Positions 17,201-23,859 of a stretch of DNA of 64,000 bases are shown in pieces. Source of the stretch: Rikenellaceae bacterium (GTDB lineage: Bacteria > Bacteroidota > Bacteroidia > Bacteroidales > Rikenellaceae); NCBI GenBank assembly GCA_015060165.1, contig SUZC01000001.1, positions 186,001 through 250,000 of the forward strand, in the 5' to 3' direction. The notes under the pieces are model-generated. The model saw nothing but the letters and a program-made list of their open reading frames with translations. It ran no database searches and had not been told where the DNA came from. Position numbers and translations under genes: made by a program. Numbering within the stretch: position 1 is the stretch's first letter; each line of letters opens with the position of its first letter.

Positions 17201-17477
17201 GAAAGAGTTGGACACCCGAAAGTCCAGCCGATGCGATAGCCTCCAAATCGGCTGTAATACCTTCGTGAGACACATTACCGCCAATATAGTGGAACCAAGT
17301 CTCCGGATAATGAACTTTATCGGGCGACACAAATGCTTTGCGATCGTGATTGCCAAACTTGCGACTCATCTCGTCCGAAGATGGCACTGCAACAGGTTCG
17401 TTATCGTTGCACGAAACTGAAAAAATCATTGATAACAACGCGGCTGCATATGAGCCAATCAACAGGCTTCTTCTCAT
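14229..17477 (-). CDS. GH106-like glycoside hydrolase lipoprotein, putative alpha-L-rhamnosidase
   Basis: 1082 residues with an SPII signal (hydrophobic 8-22, Cys at about 23 in FSVSCND). The catalytic region opens with PETWFHYIGGNVSHEGITADLEAI and ISAGL-type strands, then RFTMQNCPGWAMSGGPWI near residue 150, the pattern of the GH106 (beta/alpha)8 barrel. A C-terminal beta-sandwich of GH2 sugar-binding type (about 950-1070) contains LLLDLGSVNMIAEV and ends in TSTWFNRLVYD, as in many Bacteroidota GH106 proteins. Known GH106 enzymes remove alpha-L-rhamnose from pectic RG-I/RG-II. Paired with GH92 downstream and with no SusC/SusD, its true substrate is open. Confidence 0.82.
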   Translation of the reverse strand: MRRSLLIGSYAAALLSMIFSVSCNDNEPVAVPSSDEMSRKFGNHDRKAFVSPDKVHYPETWFHYIGGNVSHEGITADLEAIASAGLSGVQLFHGQFGGQWPATNDKIECLSENWDSAVKYTADECKRLGLRFTMQNCPGWAMSGGPWIKPENAMRTLVYSRADVAGGDIEITLEKPRPSAEEWRDYRDIAVVAFPRLAGDSGKPLAYTTIMGSGNYKWKELMLNGRAVKFSPTTADNPHWVETRFSTPAVVRSIEFPAVQTLNHNMSYEPGVHINCYVIKADGSKHKVVDADLPQSSWQDNYPITFACEEKGEVVGCRIELTNAYDMNMRGVKVWSTAYKNSWQSEAGWTLRSFERTADDVKQSAEAYIANNGVVDISQYMDAEGNLKWSAPKGGEWTILRIGHVNEGKKNAPAPPEGTGWECDKLSTEGPEAHYAGYIGRLTSGALQGGMLDGLLLDSWECRTQMWTMKMEQEFIERKGYELRKWLPALFGYVIDSPETTSRFLLDWRSVVGDLFANKFYRRMAELGHAEGLTVSYETAAGDIFPADIMEYFKYADIPMCEFWHPYSTGYVGSLNFKPIKPTASAARLYGKPRVAAESFTSFSLTWDEHLDMLKEYADYHFVEGVTHNVFHTYTHNPQIGFLPPGTSMGSRIGTPFLRGQTWWPYVGQLTTYLARCSYMLERGQSVSDVLWYLGDEISHKPDQEYPFPSGYKYDYCNPDVLLNRLAVKDGNIVTPEGLKYKMLWIPENKRMRPETLERLYNLLEQGATIVANAPVSLATLQGGDDSQQRFDKAVKAIWGSASDGEISNVGAGRLLSGMSIDDALTMLSIKPDVKGNVRWIHRAAKGADWYFVTPEKLSSFNGEVAFLADGAAELWNPVTGDIEPLAVERRGDYSVVTLDMPQAGSCFVVFEHDANQKSVKTIEYKKQQTIDSEWSVRFPEGWGAPAELKIKDLVAWSDMPISEEGRAFSGSVVYSNKFNLQEVPDNLLLDLGSVNMIAEVTINSQVLRPLWCAPYAIDIADYVRKGENELQIKVTSTWFNRLVYDASKPESERKTWTINGPSAQSELKKYGLLGPVVLKSE

Positions 17478-17617
17478 ATTGATTTAATTTTAGATCTATT
17501 ACCAATCCTCGATAGGCGTTCTATGAAAGCGTAAAAATTTCATTAAATGAGCTACTTCGTTAGCGCAACTCACAATTGAAACATATCCTAAAACAACAAC
17601 TACCAAAACATTAAATG

Positions 17618-17625
17618 CAAATTTA
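17618..17625 (-). promoter_or_regulatory. Candidate -7 element for the GH106-GH92 operon
   Basis: The minus strand reads TAAATTTG, a perfect TAnnTTTG, 141 bases before the GH106-like start. The TTG element is not obvious, and the long leader would be unusual, so confidence is modest. Confidence 0.35.
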
Positions 17626-17677
17626 GAAAAATTATTGGATTTTGCAGACAGAATATCGATTAATTTAAGCGTAATAA

Positions 17678-17709
17678 TTTGCTTGGCAACTCGGCTTGTA
17701 TTATCTTTG
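17678..17709 (+). promoter_or_regulatory. nusB-operon promoter, TTTG-N20-TATCTTTG
   Basis: TTTG at 17678-17681 and TATCTTTG at 17702-17709, with 20 bases between, match both Bacteroidota promoter elements. The predicted start is about 35 bases before the nusB ATG at 17751. Confidence 0.8.
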
Positions 17710-17750
17710 TCGCAGAAAAAAGCACACAAAGCTAATAAAGTTCATATTAT

Positions 17751-18689
17751 ATGATAAGCAGAAGAATGCTCCGAATTAAGGTCATCAAGGCCTTGTATAT
17801 GCATCTGAAATCCGAATCTGACTCTTTGATGGCATCAGAGAAGACACTTTTGTCGTCGATTGACAAGACCTACGATCTCTATTTCCAGATGCTCTCGTTG
17901 GTGGTTGAATTGGCTCACTATGCTGAGCAGCGACAGCAGGCCGCTATGCAGAAAAAGCTACCCACTTACGAGGATCTTAATCCCAATCGCAAATTTGTTG
18001 AGAATAGCGTAATTCACCTGATTGCAGAGAGCGACTCTGTCAACGACTATCTGGCAGCTCACAAGCTCACTTGGAGCAAGAATCCAGAGCTAATCAAACA
18101 ACTCTACAACCAATTGGAGCAGACTCCATATTTCAAGAAATATATGGCATCGCAAGAGCGCTCCTTCCGCGAGGATTTAGCCCTTGTAAACGATTTCTAC
18201 ACCAACGAGTTGGAAAACTGCGAAGCATTGGAAGAGGTTCTTGACGAGCAGTCTATTTTGTGGAATGACGATTTGGGTTTTGCGCTCGTAATGGTTACTC
18301 GCACATTATCAAATATGCGTCCTTCACACAAAGAGGTAAAAGTTCTGCCCAAATTCAAGAGCGAGGAGGATTTAGACTACGCGAGGGGGCTGTTCGAGAA
18401 TGCAGCAGTAAATTTTGAGTCACATTTGGAGACAATCGAGCAGTATACACGCAATTGGGATGTGGAGCGTATCGCCTATATGGACAACATAATTATGGTT
18501 ACAGCTCTGGCAGAGTTGGTATCGTGTCCTTCAATCCCCGTCAAGGTAACCCTCGACGAGTACATCGAGATTGCTAAGTACTACTCTACTCAGAGCAGTA
18601 GCACCTTCATTAATGGTGTACTCGACAAGGTTGTGATCTCGCTCACCGAGAAAGGCAAGATCAACAAAAGCGGCCGAGGTTTGATTTAA
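17751..18689 (+). CDS. nusB: Transcription antitermination factor NusB (long Bacteroidota form)
   Basis: 312 residues: the opening MISRRMLRIKVIKALYMH is the boxA-RNA-binding helix typical of NusB, and the C-terminal NusB helical bundle (about 165-305) ends LVSCPSIPVKVTLDEYIEIAKYYS, FINGVLDKV. A region of about 130 residues between them makes the protein twice the size of E. coli NusB, as is usual in this phylum. It joins the NusE/NusG antitermination complex on rRNA operons. First gene of an operon with a DUF1573 lipoprotein and yajC. Confidence 0.96.
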   Translation: MISRRMLRIKVIKALYMHLKSESDSLMASEKTLLSSIDKTYDLYFQMLSLVVELAHYAEQRQQAAMQKKLPTYEDLNPNRKFVENSVIHLIAESDSVNDYLAAHKLTWSKNPELIKQLYNQLEQTPYFKKYMASQERSFREDLALVNDFYTNELENCEALEEVLDEQSILWNDDLGFALVMVTRTLSNMRPSHKEVKVLPKFKSEEDLDYARGLFENAAVNFESHLETIEQYTRNWDVERIAYMDNIIMVTALAELVSCPSIPVKVTLDEYIEIAKYYSTQSSSTFINGVLDKVVISLTEKGKINKSGRGLI

Positions 18690-18721
18690 TCCAAGCATCG
18701 ATCATTCAAACTTTAAATCCC

Positions 18722-19183
18722 ATGCAGGCAGTAATTGGTAAAATCTCCACTACACTACTGATTATTTCAGCGACAATTTTGCTCGCAAGTTCGTGTGGTG
18801 GCAACGCAAACTCTGCCAAGCAGAACGAGAAAGTTACGCCCACACTACAAATTCAAAGCGTAAAGATCAGCCCCGAAGCTCTCAGCAATGGACTCACCGA
18901 CACGCTCCGTTTCGGAGTAATGCGCCAAGGTGAGCAGGTTATAAAGGATTTAAGGCTGGAAAATGTAGCCGCTACGCCAATGGTACTCTTGCGACACGTC
19001 ACATCGTGTGGATGTGTAAATATCGAGTACGACCGTAAGCCTATTGCTCCGCAACAGAGTTGCGACATACACTTTACCTATGACTCGCGAGGCCAACAAG
19101 GTTGGCAAATGAAACTTTTGGAGTTTTATTTCGCAGATTCGGCTACTCCGCTCAAAATATACATCGACGCAGAGGTAGAATAG
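18722..19183 (+). CDS. DUF1573 lipoprotein
   Basis: 153 residues with an SPII signal (LLASSCGG, Cys at about 25). The remainder is one immunoglobulin-like DUF1573 domain with the family mark TSCGCVNIEYDRKPIAPQQS near residues 98-118. DUF1573 proteins are envelope proteins of unknown role and are common in Bacteroidota. It starts 32 bases after nusB and precedes yajC, which has its own promoter immediately after this gene's stop. This position next to nusB and yajC is one I recall as recurrent in the phylum. Confidence 0.88.
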   Translation: MQAVIGKISTTLLIISATILLASSCGGNANSAKQNEKVTPTLQIQSVKISPEALSNGLTDTLRFGVMRQGEQVIKDLRLENVAATPMVLLRHVTSCGCVNIEYDRKPIAPQQSCDIHFTYDSRGQQGWQMKLLEFYFADSATPLKIYIDAEVE

Positions 19184-19185
19184 TG

Positions 19186-19215
19186 TTGTAGTTTACCCAA
19201 TATTTCGTATATTTG
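19186..19215 (+). promoter_or_regulatory. yajC promoter, TTG-N19-TATATTTG
   Basis: TTG at 19186-19188 and TATATTTG at 19208-19215 with 19 bases between. This gives yajC a leader of about 70 bases, which holds a nested hairpin. Confidence 0.75.
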
Positions 19216-19223
19216 CACAACTT

Positions 19224-19259
19224 GCGATTTTGAGACGAGAATATTTTCTCCATAATCGC
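19224..19259 (+). promoter_or_regulatory. Nested hairpin in the yajC leader
   Basis: Outer arms GCGATT (19224-19229) and AATCGC (19254-19259) enclose inner arms GAGAA (19237-19241) and TTCTC (19246-19250) with a TATT loop. It starts a few bases after the predicted transcription start, a position that could stabilise the 5' end. No regulatory role is shown. Confidence 0.35.
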
Positions 19260-19294
19260 CTAAACAGAAATAAACAATAAAAAAAGAATAGATT

Positions 19295-19621
19295 ATGATG
19301 AACTTTTTACAGGCAGCTGAAGCTGCAGGACCACAGCAGCCCGGAATGGGTAGCTTCTGGATTATGATGTTGCTTATGATTGGAGTTATGTACTTCTTTA
19401 TGTGGCGTCCAGAGTCAAAGCGTCGCAAGGAGATGGCAAAATTCCGTGAGGGCCTCAAGAAGGGCGATAAGATTATCACTGCCGGAGGTATCTATGGTGT
19501 AGTTAAGGAGGTTAAGCCTAACGATGCAACTATCCTTATCGAGGTTGATAGCAATATCACACTCCGTATTGACAAGAATATGGTTGTTGCTGATAACTCT
19601 CAGTTGCAGCAGCAGAAATAA
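19295..19621 (+). CDS. yajC: Preprotein translocase subunit YajC
   Basis: 108 residues with one transmembrane helix (about 18-38, SFWIMMLLMIGVMYFFMW), then the family pattern RPESKRRKEMAKFREGLKKGDKIITAGGIYGVV. It is an accessory protein of the SecDF-YajC complex at the inner membrane. It has its own promoter and a terminator 30 bases after the stop; secD/secF are not adjacent. The other small Sec subunit, SecG, lies at 39.7 kb. Confidence 0.96.
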   Translation: MMNFLQAAEAAGPQQPGMGSFWIMMLLMIGVMYFFMWRPESKRRKEMAKFREGLKKGDKIITAGGIYGVVKEVKPNDATILIEVDSNITLRIDKNMVVADNSQLQQQK

Positions 19622-19650
19622 GAACAGCAAAAAGGCATAAGTTTTTTTGC

Positions 19651-19680
19651 AAAGGACCATCCTTCGGAATGGTCCTTTTT
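19651..19680 (+). terminator. yajC terminator with a UUCG loop
   Basis: Arms AAAGGACCAT and ATGGTCCTTT (19651-19660 and 19669-19678) with a CC-TTCG-G apical part and a T-run to 19680. Confidence 0.88.
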
Positions 19681-19754
19681 ACATTTTATATCATCTGCGA
19701 TGGATATATTATCTGTTGGCCATAACCATTGGTGTGACATAAATATTCAAGCAC

Positions 19755-19787
19755 AAAAAAAACGGTCACCCCACGCGGAGGTGACCA
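19755..19787 (-). terminator. Rubrerythrin terminator
   Basis: On the minus strand GGTCACC (19780-19786) pairs with GGTGACC (19764-19770) and is followed by about eight T. Confidence 0.85.
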
Positions 19788-19811
19788 TCAGAGAGATATT
19801 AATCACTTAAA

Positions 19812-20366
19812 CTATTTGCCGAAGTAACGCTTGTAAAGACCCTGGAAACCAGCACCGTGGCGAGCCTCATCCTTAGCCATCTCGTGAACTGTATCGTGAA
19901 CTGCATCCAAGTTCTGCTCCTTAGCCAAGCGAGCCAAACGGAACTTATCCTCACATGCGCCACTCTCAGCCTCCATACGCTTCTTCAAGTTAGTCTTGGT
20001 ATCCCAAACTACCTCACCGATAAGCTCTGCAAACTTCGATGCGTGCTCAGCCTCCTCCCATGCATAACGCTTGTAAGCCTCAGCAATCTCAGGATAACCC
20101 TCACGGTCGGCCTGACGGCTCATTGCCAAATACATACCAACCTCGGTGCACTCACCCATAAAGTGGTCCTGCAAACCCTTCCAGAGCTCCTCGCTAGCAC
20201 CCTTACCATCACCCAACTGATGCTCAGTTACGAATGTAAGGTCACCCTCCTGCTCCTCTACCTCTACGAACTTATCTGCACCTACCTTGCAAAGTGGACA
20301 CTTCTCTGGAGCTGCATCTCCCTCGTGAATATAACCACATACTGTACAACGAAATTTCTTTGCCAT
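19812..20366 (-). CDS. rbr: Reverse rubrerythrin, peroxide-scavenging diiron protein
   Basis: 184 residues. The rubredoxin-like FeS4 site comes first (Cys7, Cys10, Cys23, Cys26). The four-helix diiron domain follows, with Glu/His ligands in [19 protein letters not shown] and [10 protein letters not shown]. This order is the reverse of classical rubrerythrin and defines reverse rubrerythrins, which reduce hydrogen peroxide (and in some clostridia oxygen) in strict anaerobes. Cytosolic, with no signal. It has its own promoter and terminator, consistent with single-gene stress control. Confidence 0.94.
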   Translation of the reverse strand: MAKKFRCTVCGYIHEGDAAPEKCPLCKVGADKFVEVEEQEGDLTFVTEHQLGDGKGASEELWKGLQDHFMGECTEVGMYLAMSRQADREGYPEIAEAYKRYAWEEAEHASKFAELIGEVVWDTKTNLKKRMEAESGACEDKFRLARLAKEQNLDAVHDTVHEMAKDEARHGAGFQGLYKRYFGK

Positions 20367-20422
20367 AATCTTGTCTGTTTTAAGTTTGTTTGTTTATAAT
20401 AGTTTGTCTTATTTTTCTATTG

Positions 20423-20452
20423 CAAAGATATAGTCAATTTGTATGTTTGCAA
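20423..20452 (-). promoter_or_regulatory. Rubrerythrin promoter, TTG-N19-TATCTTTG
   Basis: On the minus strand TTG at 20452-20450 and TATCTTTG at 20430-20423 with 19 bases between, about 57 bases before the start codon. Confidence 0.75.
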
Positions 20453-20500
20453 TAGTTTTTTAATAATGATTTTTTATATCTCGATAAGTTTAGCTTATGA

Positions 20501-21637
20501 TTATTTAACCGCTTTGCGATTGATGACAGCAAAGACAATTTTTTCATATGTGTTGTTTGTGCCGGTTTCAAACAATACTCCTACATCTCTGCCACGCAGT
20601 ACTACTAAGTCTGAATAGGCTGCCTTGCCAGGCTCAATCACAACTCCATTGCTCCAACTGCGACCTCCATCGCGACTTAATCTTAGTCTCAGCGATTCGC
20701 GACTTTTTGTCGATGCGGGGTTCGAGAAGAGCATTTTGTTGGATAACTTGCGATTGTATACATACGATATCATGCTACCTTGACACACTGGCTCAATGAG
20801 GTTGGCATCGCGCATAACCTGCCCTGACGTCTGCCCACCATCATTGCTTATTGTAAAGTGTCGGGCAAAGCGATCATCTCCACTCTGCCAACGCGCATTA
20901 TGCACAATCGAGCCATCGGCACTCTCGGCCACCGTAGATTCATTACCTCCAAACATTATGCCTCCTATTCGCCAACTTTCACCGCCATCATCAGATAGTA
21001 TCAGGTGGGAATGATATGCCGATTTGCCATCTTCATATACACTATGGTTGCAGGGAATCACAATGCGATCTCGATGTGGTTTATTTAAGAGTTGAATAGC
21101 GTGACAAGGGCCAGTTGCATACCAAGCCCAATTATCGCGTTTTGTTGAAGACGTTATTTCTCTCGGAGTACTCCAACTTTCGCCCTCATCATCAGAATAG
21201 CAAATAAAAACACGGCGTGAATCCTGCGACTGATGATACATAATGGCGTGCTCGCTATCCTGCCCGTGATTCCATGTCATTAGTAATAATACTCTGCCAC
21301 TATTGTAATCTACTACAGGTGCAGGGTTGCCGCAGGTATTGGCTCCGTCGTCCCACACCGTTATTATATCACCCCACGTGCGGCCACCATCTTCGCTTCG
21401 GCGAACGACTAGGTCGATATTGCCTGAATCACCACCTCCATCTTTGCGAGCTTCGGCAAATGCCAACAAGATGTCGCCTTTGGTGCGGACGATTGCAGGT
21501 ATGCGAAACGAAGAGTAGCCAGCCATACCTTTATGATAGACTTCACTTCTGAATATTTCAGTTTTTGGATTGCCAGCCAGTGTTTCGATAATTGACAATG
21601 GTAATGCCAAAATCAAAGTAATCAGGATTCTCTTCAT
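20501..21637 (-). CDS. GH33 exo-alpha-sialidase, secreted
   Basis: 378 residues with a cleavable signal (to about LAG, residue 22). The arginine motif FRIP is near residue 43. Asp-box repeats are SEDGGRTW, SDDEGESW, SDDGGESW, SNDGGQTS (degenerate, no Trp) and SRDGGRSW, giving a six-bladed propeller. VAESADGSIVHNAR supplies the acid Glu and a triad Arg, and KAAYSDLVVL the likely nucleophile Tyr. It has the catalytic domain only, without the N-terminal carbohydrate-binding domain of larger Bacteroides sialidases. No nanA/nanE/SusCD nearby. It follows the DUF5106 gene by 17 bases and is probably co-transcribed. Confidence 0.93.
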   Translation of the reverse strand: MKRILITLILALPLSIIETLAGNPKTEIFRSEVYHKGMAGYSSFRIPAIVRTKGDILLAFAEARKDGGGDSGNIDLVVRRSEDGGRTWGDIITVWDDGANTCGNPAPVVDYNSGRVLLLMTWNHGQDSEHAIMYHQSQDSRRVFICYSDDEGESWSTPREITSSTKRDNWAWYATGPCHAIQLLNKPHRDRIVIPCNHSVYEDGKSAYHSHLILSDDGGESWRIGGIMFGGNESTVAESADGSIVHNARWQSGDDRFARHFTISNDGGQTSGQVMRDANLIEPVCQGSMISYVYNRKLSNKMLFSNPASTKSRESLRLRLSRDGGRSWSNGVVIEPGKAAYSDLVVLRGRDVGVLFETGTNNTYEKIVFAVINRKAVK

Positions 21638-21654
21638 CGCAACGTTGGTTAGTA

Positions 21655-22629
21655 TTATTCAGATTTGATAATCAGGCCCTCGATATAGGCTACATCAGTA
21701 CAATCTTTGGCCATCACTCGTTTCTCTTTGTCGAGCAGATAGAGCGCGGGGATTGCTCTGAGGTCATAGCTACGTTGCTTAGTAATAACCTTGCCCTTAT
21801 CGTAGCCATTAATCCAAGCAGAAGGATAATCCTTCAAATGGTCACGCCAAGCGGTCAAGTCCTCATCGGGATAGAGTACCAATACCTTCAAGTCGCCACG
21901 CTCCGAGAGTTCGTTGAGCATAGGCGACGAAAGCAACTGCTCACGCACCTCTCGGCACATCGGGCAACCTGGATTGCTGATAAACACTAGTAAATACTCG
22001 GCCTGAATGTCGTACATACGCTTTGTTCGTCCATTAGGCAAAGTGTACAGAAAATCGTTAGCGGCTCGACCTACCCTATTCTGCAAAGCGATCGAGAGAT
22101 CGAACTCATAGGGTTTACGCTCATACTCATCAAGCAAAGGGCTTGCGATAGCCGACTCCAAAACGGGAATATATCGCTCGTCGTCACGCAGCGGTGAGTT
22201 CGGATCGTGCAACACCTGCTCGGCCAAGAATAGGAAGTACTCGAACATTGGCTTCGAGGCTGAAGCTTTCTGCATCAAGTTCTTCATCGATTTATCAATC
22301 AAAGAGTCAGGCACACATCCCACTGCATAGACAGCATAGGATGTGAGCATAGTCGCCGTATCGGCCTGCGAGATAAAGGTTGTATCACTAAAATCGAATT
22401 TATCCCAATAATGTTCGTTCATATATCGCATCTTCTGCGCCTGAGTAAACGACGATGGAGCTATTGCCGGGACAAAGACCTTGGCAGGCTTGGCTGCAAT
22501 GGTTGCAGATGAAGATGAGGATGCAACATCTCCACCAGAGATCTTTTTCCCACCAGAACCACAGGCACAAAATCCCATCACAAAAAGAGTTGCGACAAAC
22601 AGGGAAATTATTTTCGACTTATGTTTCAT
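21655..22629 (-). CDS. DUF5106 thioredoxin-like lipoprotein
   Basis: About 324 residues from the ATG at 22629; an ATG four codons upstream is also possible. The SPII signal ends FCACGSGG. A Ser/Ala-rich linker leads to a DUF5106 helical domain (about 60-190), then a thioredoxin fold with LLVFISNPGCPMCREVREQL, giving the redox pair CPMC near residue 235. A cis-Pro-like LRAIPALYLLDKEKRV follows. Such proteins are periplasmic thiol reductases or their relatives in Bacteroidota. It heads the two-gene unit with the sialidase. Confidence 0.85.
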   Translation of the reverse strand: MKHKSKIISLFVATLFVMGFCACGSGGKKISGGDVASSSSSATIAAKPAKVFVPAIAPSSFTQAQKMRYMNEHYWDKFDFSDTTFISQADTATMLTSYAVYAVGCVPDSLIDKSMKNLMQKASASKPMFEYFLFLAEQVLHDPNSPLRDDERYIPVLESAIASPLLDEYERKPYEFDLSIALQNRVGRAANDFLYTLPNGRTKRMYDIQAEYLLVFISNPGCPMCREVREQLLSSPMLNELSERGDLKVLVLYPDEDLTAWRDHLKDYPSAWINGYDKGKVITKQRSYDLRAIPALYLLDKEKRVMAKDCTDVAYIEGLIIKSE

Positions 22630-22692
22630 ATCTATATTCATTATTTAATATTCAATCAAAAATTGTATAACACAAAAATAGCACAATCGGCG

Positions 22693-22700
22693 CAAATATA
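22693..22700 (-). promoter_or_regulatory. -7 element TATATTTG for the DUF5106-sialidase unit
   Basis: A perfect TAnnTTTG on the minus strand, about 64 bases before the start codon. The upstream TTG is not clear. It lies 35 bases from the divergent element at 22735. Confidence 0.5.
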
Positions 22701-22734
22701 AAAGAGTTTATTATACTTAATATAAATAAAGTAT

Positions 22735-22742
22735 TACCTTTG
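22735..22742 (+). promoter_or_regulatory. -7 element TACCTTTG for the DUF4855 pair
   Basis: A perfect TAnnTTTG, 34 bases before the first DUF4855 ATG. The upstream region is AT-rich with no good TTG at 19-21 bases. Confidence 0.55.
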
Positions 22743-22776
22743 TATATATCACAACGCTAACAAAACAAATATTATT

Positions 22777-23853
22777 ATGATGAGAATATTTCCTGTATCA
22801 ATTTTTGCGGCATTCGTAGCTGCTATTTTGTTGTTACCATCATGCAACAATACTCCAAATAGTGAGAGAAAAAACATTCGCGACATGGTGCTTATATACA
22901 ATGGAGGAAAGCATCGTACCGTAAAATGGGATAAAGAGCACTTCTCAACATATGTTGCCACCGATGCAACGGCTGAAAAATCGGCAGAGTGGCTATTCGA
23001 CGGATTCCTATTCCTGGAAATCAGCTATGACCGCCAGCGAGGTTTTGCGAAGAACTACCGCGACAAAGGTTGCCGCAAGGTTGAATGGATTGACTTGATT
23101 GACCAATGGCTTACACCCGGATTGAACATCATGGCATTAGACGATGCAATAGGTGATGCTCGCAAGAACATAGGTGGCGAATATCACCCTCGCCGACTCG
23201 TCATCTCACTTCCAGAACCACTGTTTGCTCAAACCGATTGGGGCGAGGTTGAAGGCAAGGCACTCGACTTCTATTACGACAAAGACCGCATCGCTGCCAG
23301 CAAGTGGTATGTGGATTATATTATCGAACGCATAGAGCAGGCCAAACTACAAAACCTTGAACTTGACGGATTCTACTGGCTGGCCGAGCATGTCATCGAC
23401 ACCCATAGTATAGTCAACGAGGTGGCTGATTATGTGCACTCAAAAGGAATGGATTTCTATTGGATTCCTTACAACCGAGGTGTGGGACGCGAAAGATGGG
23501 CTCAATGGGGTTTCGACCACGCCTATCTGCAACCCAACCACTTCTTCCACTTAGATGTACCCGACTCACGAATTCAGGACACATACGACTTCGCAGCCGC
23601 AGCCAACATGTCGGTTGAGATGGAGTTCGACGATCGAGTATTGGAGAGCAAAGGCGACCGCCGCGATCGCCTGAAGGCTTATATCGATATATATGAGAAG
23701 AATGGAGTATTCGACAATCTCGATGTGGCCTACTATCAAGAGGTAGATACTTTCTACAAACTCAAGTACGGAACAGAAAACGAGAGAGCTTTATTTGATC
23801 GATTGGTAAAATTGATAACCGCACGACAGAAAAAACATTATAATCAAGAATAA
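22777..23853 (+). CDS. DUF4855 lipoprotein (paralogue 1)
   Basis: 358 residues with an SPII signal (LLLPSCNN, Cys near 24). The rest is one DUF4855 domain: DMVLIYNGGKHRTVKWDKEHF near the start, WLFDGFLFLEI, RRLVISLPEPL, LDGFYWLAEHV, MDFYWIPYNRG, WGFDHAYLQPNHFF and VEMEFDDRVL. The alternation of strands and helices, with acidic and aromatic residues at strand ends, is what a (beta/alpha)8 glycoside-hydrolase barrel looks like, but no activity is established for the family that I know of. It is followed after 6 bases by a close paralogue. Confidence 0.85.
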   Translation: MMRIFPVSIFAAFVAAILLLPSCNNTPNSERKNIRDMVLIYNGGKHRTVKWDKEHFSTYVATDATAEKSAEWLFDGFLFLEISYDRQRGFAKNYRDKGCRKVEWIDLIDQWLTPGLNIMALDDAIGDARKNIGGEYHPRRLVISLPEPLFAQTDWGEVEGKALDFYYDKDRIAASKWYVDYIIERIEQAKLQNLELDGFYWLAEHVIDTHSIVNEVADYVHSKGMDFYWIPYNRGVGRERWAQWGFDHAYLQPNHFFHLDVPDSRIQDTYDFAAAANMSVEMEFDDRVLESKGDRRDRLKAYIDIYEKNGVFDNLDVAYYQEVDTFYKLKYGTENERALFDRLVKLITARQKKHYNQE

Positions 23854-23859
23854 AAGAGT

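Noticed and set aside
17499..17729. 76-codon frame between the GH106-like gene and nusB
   Set aside because: It contains both divergent promoter elements and has no conserved features.
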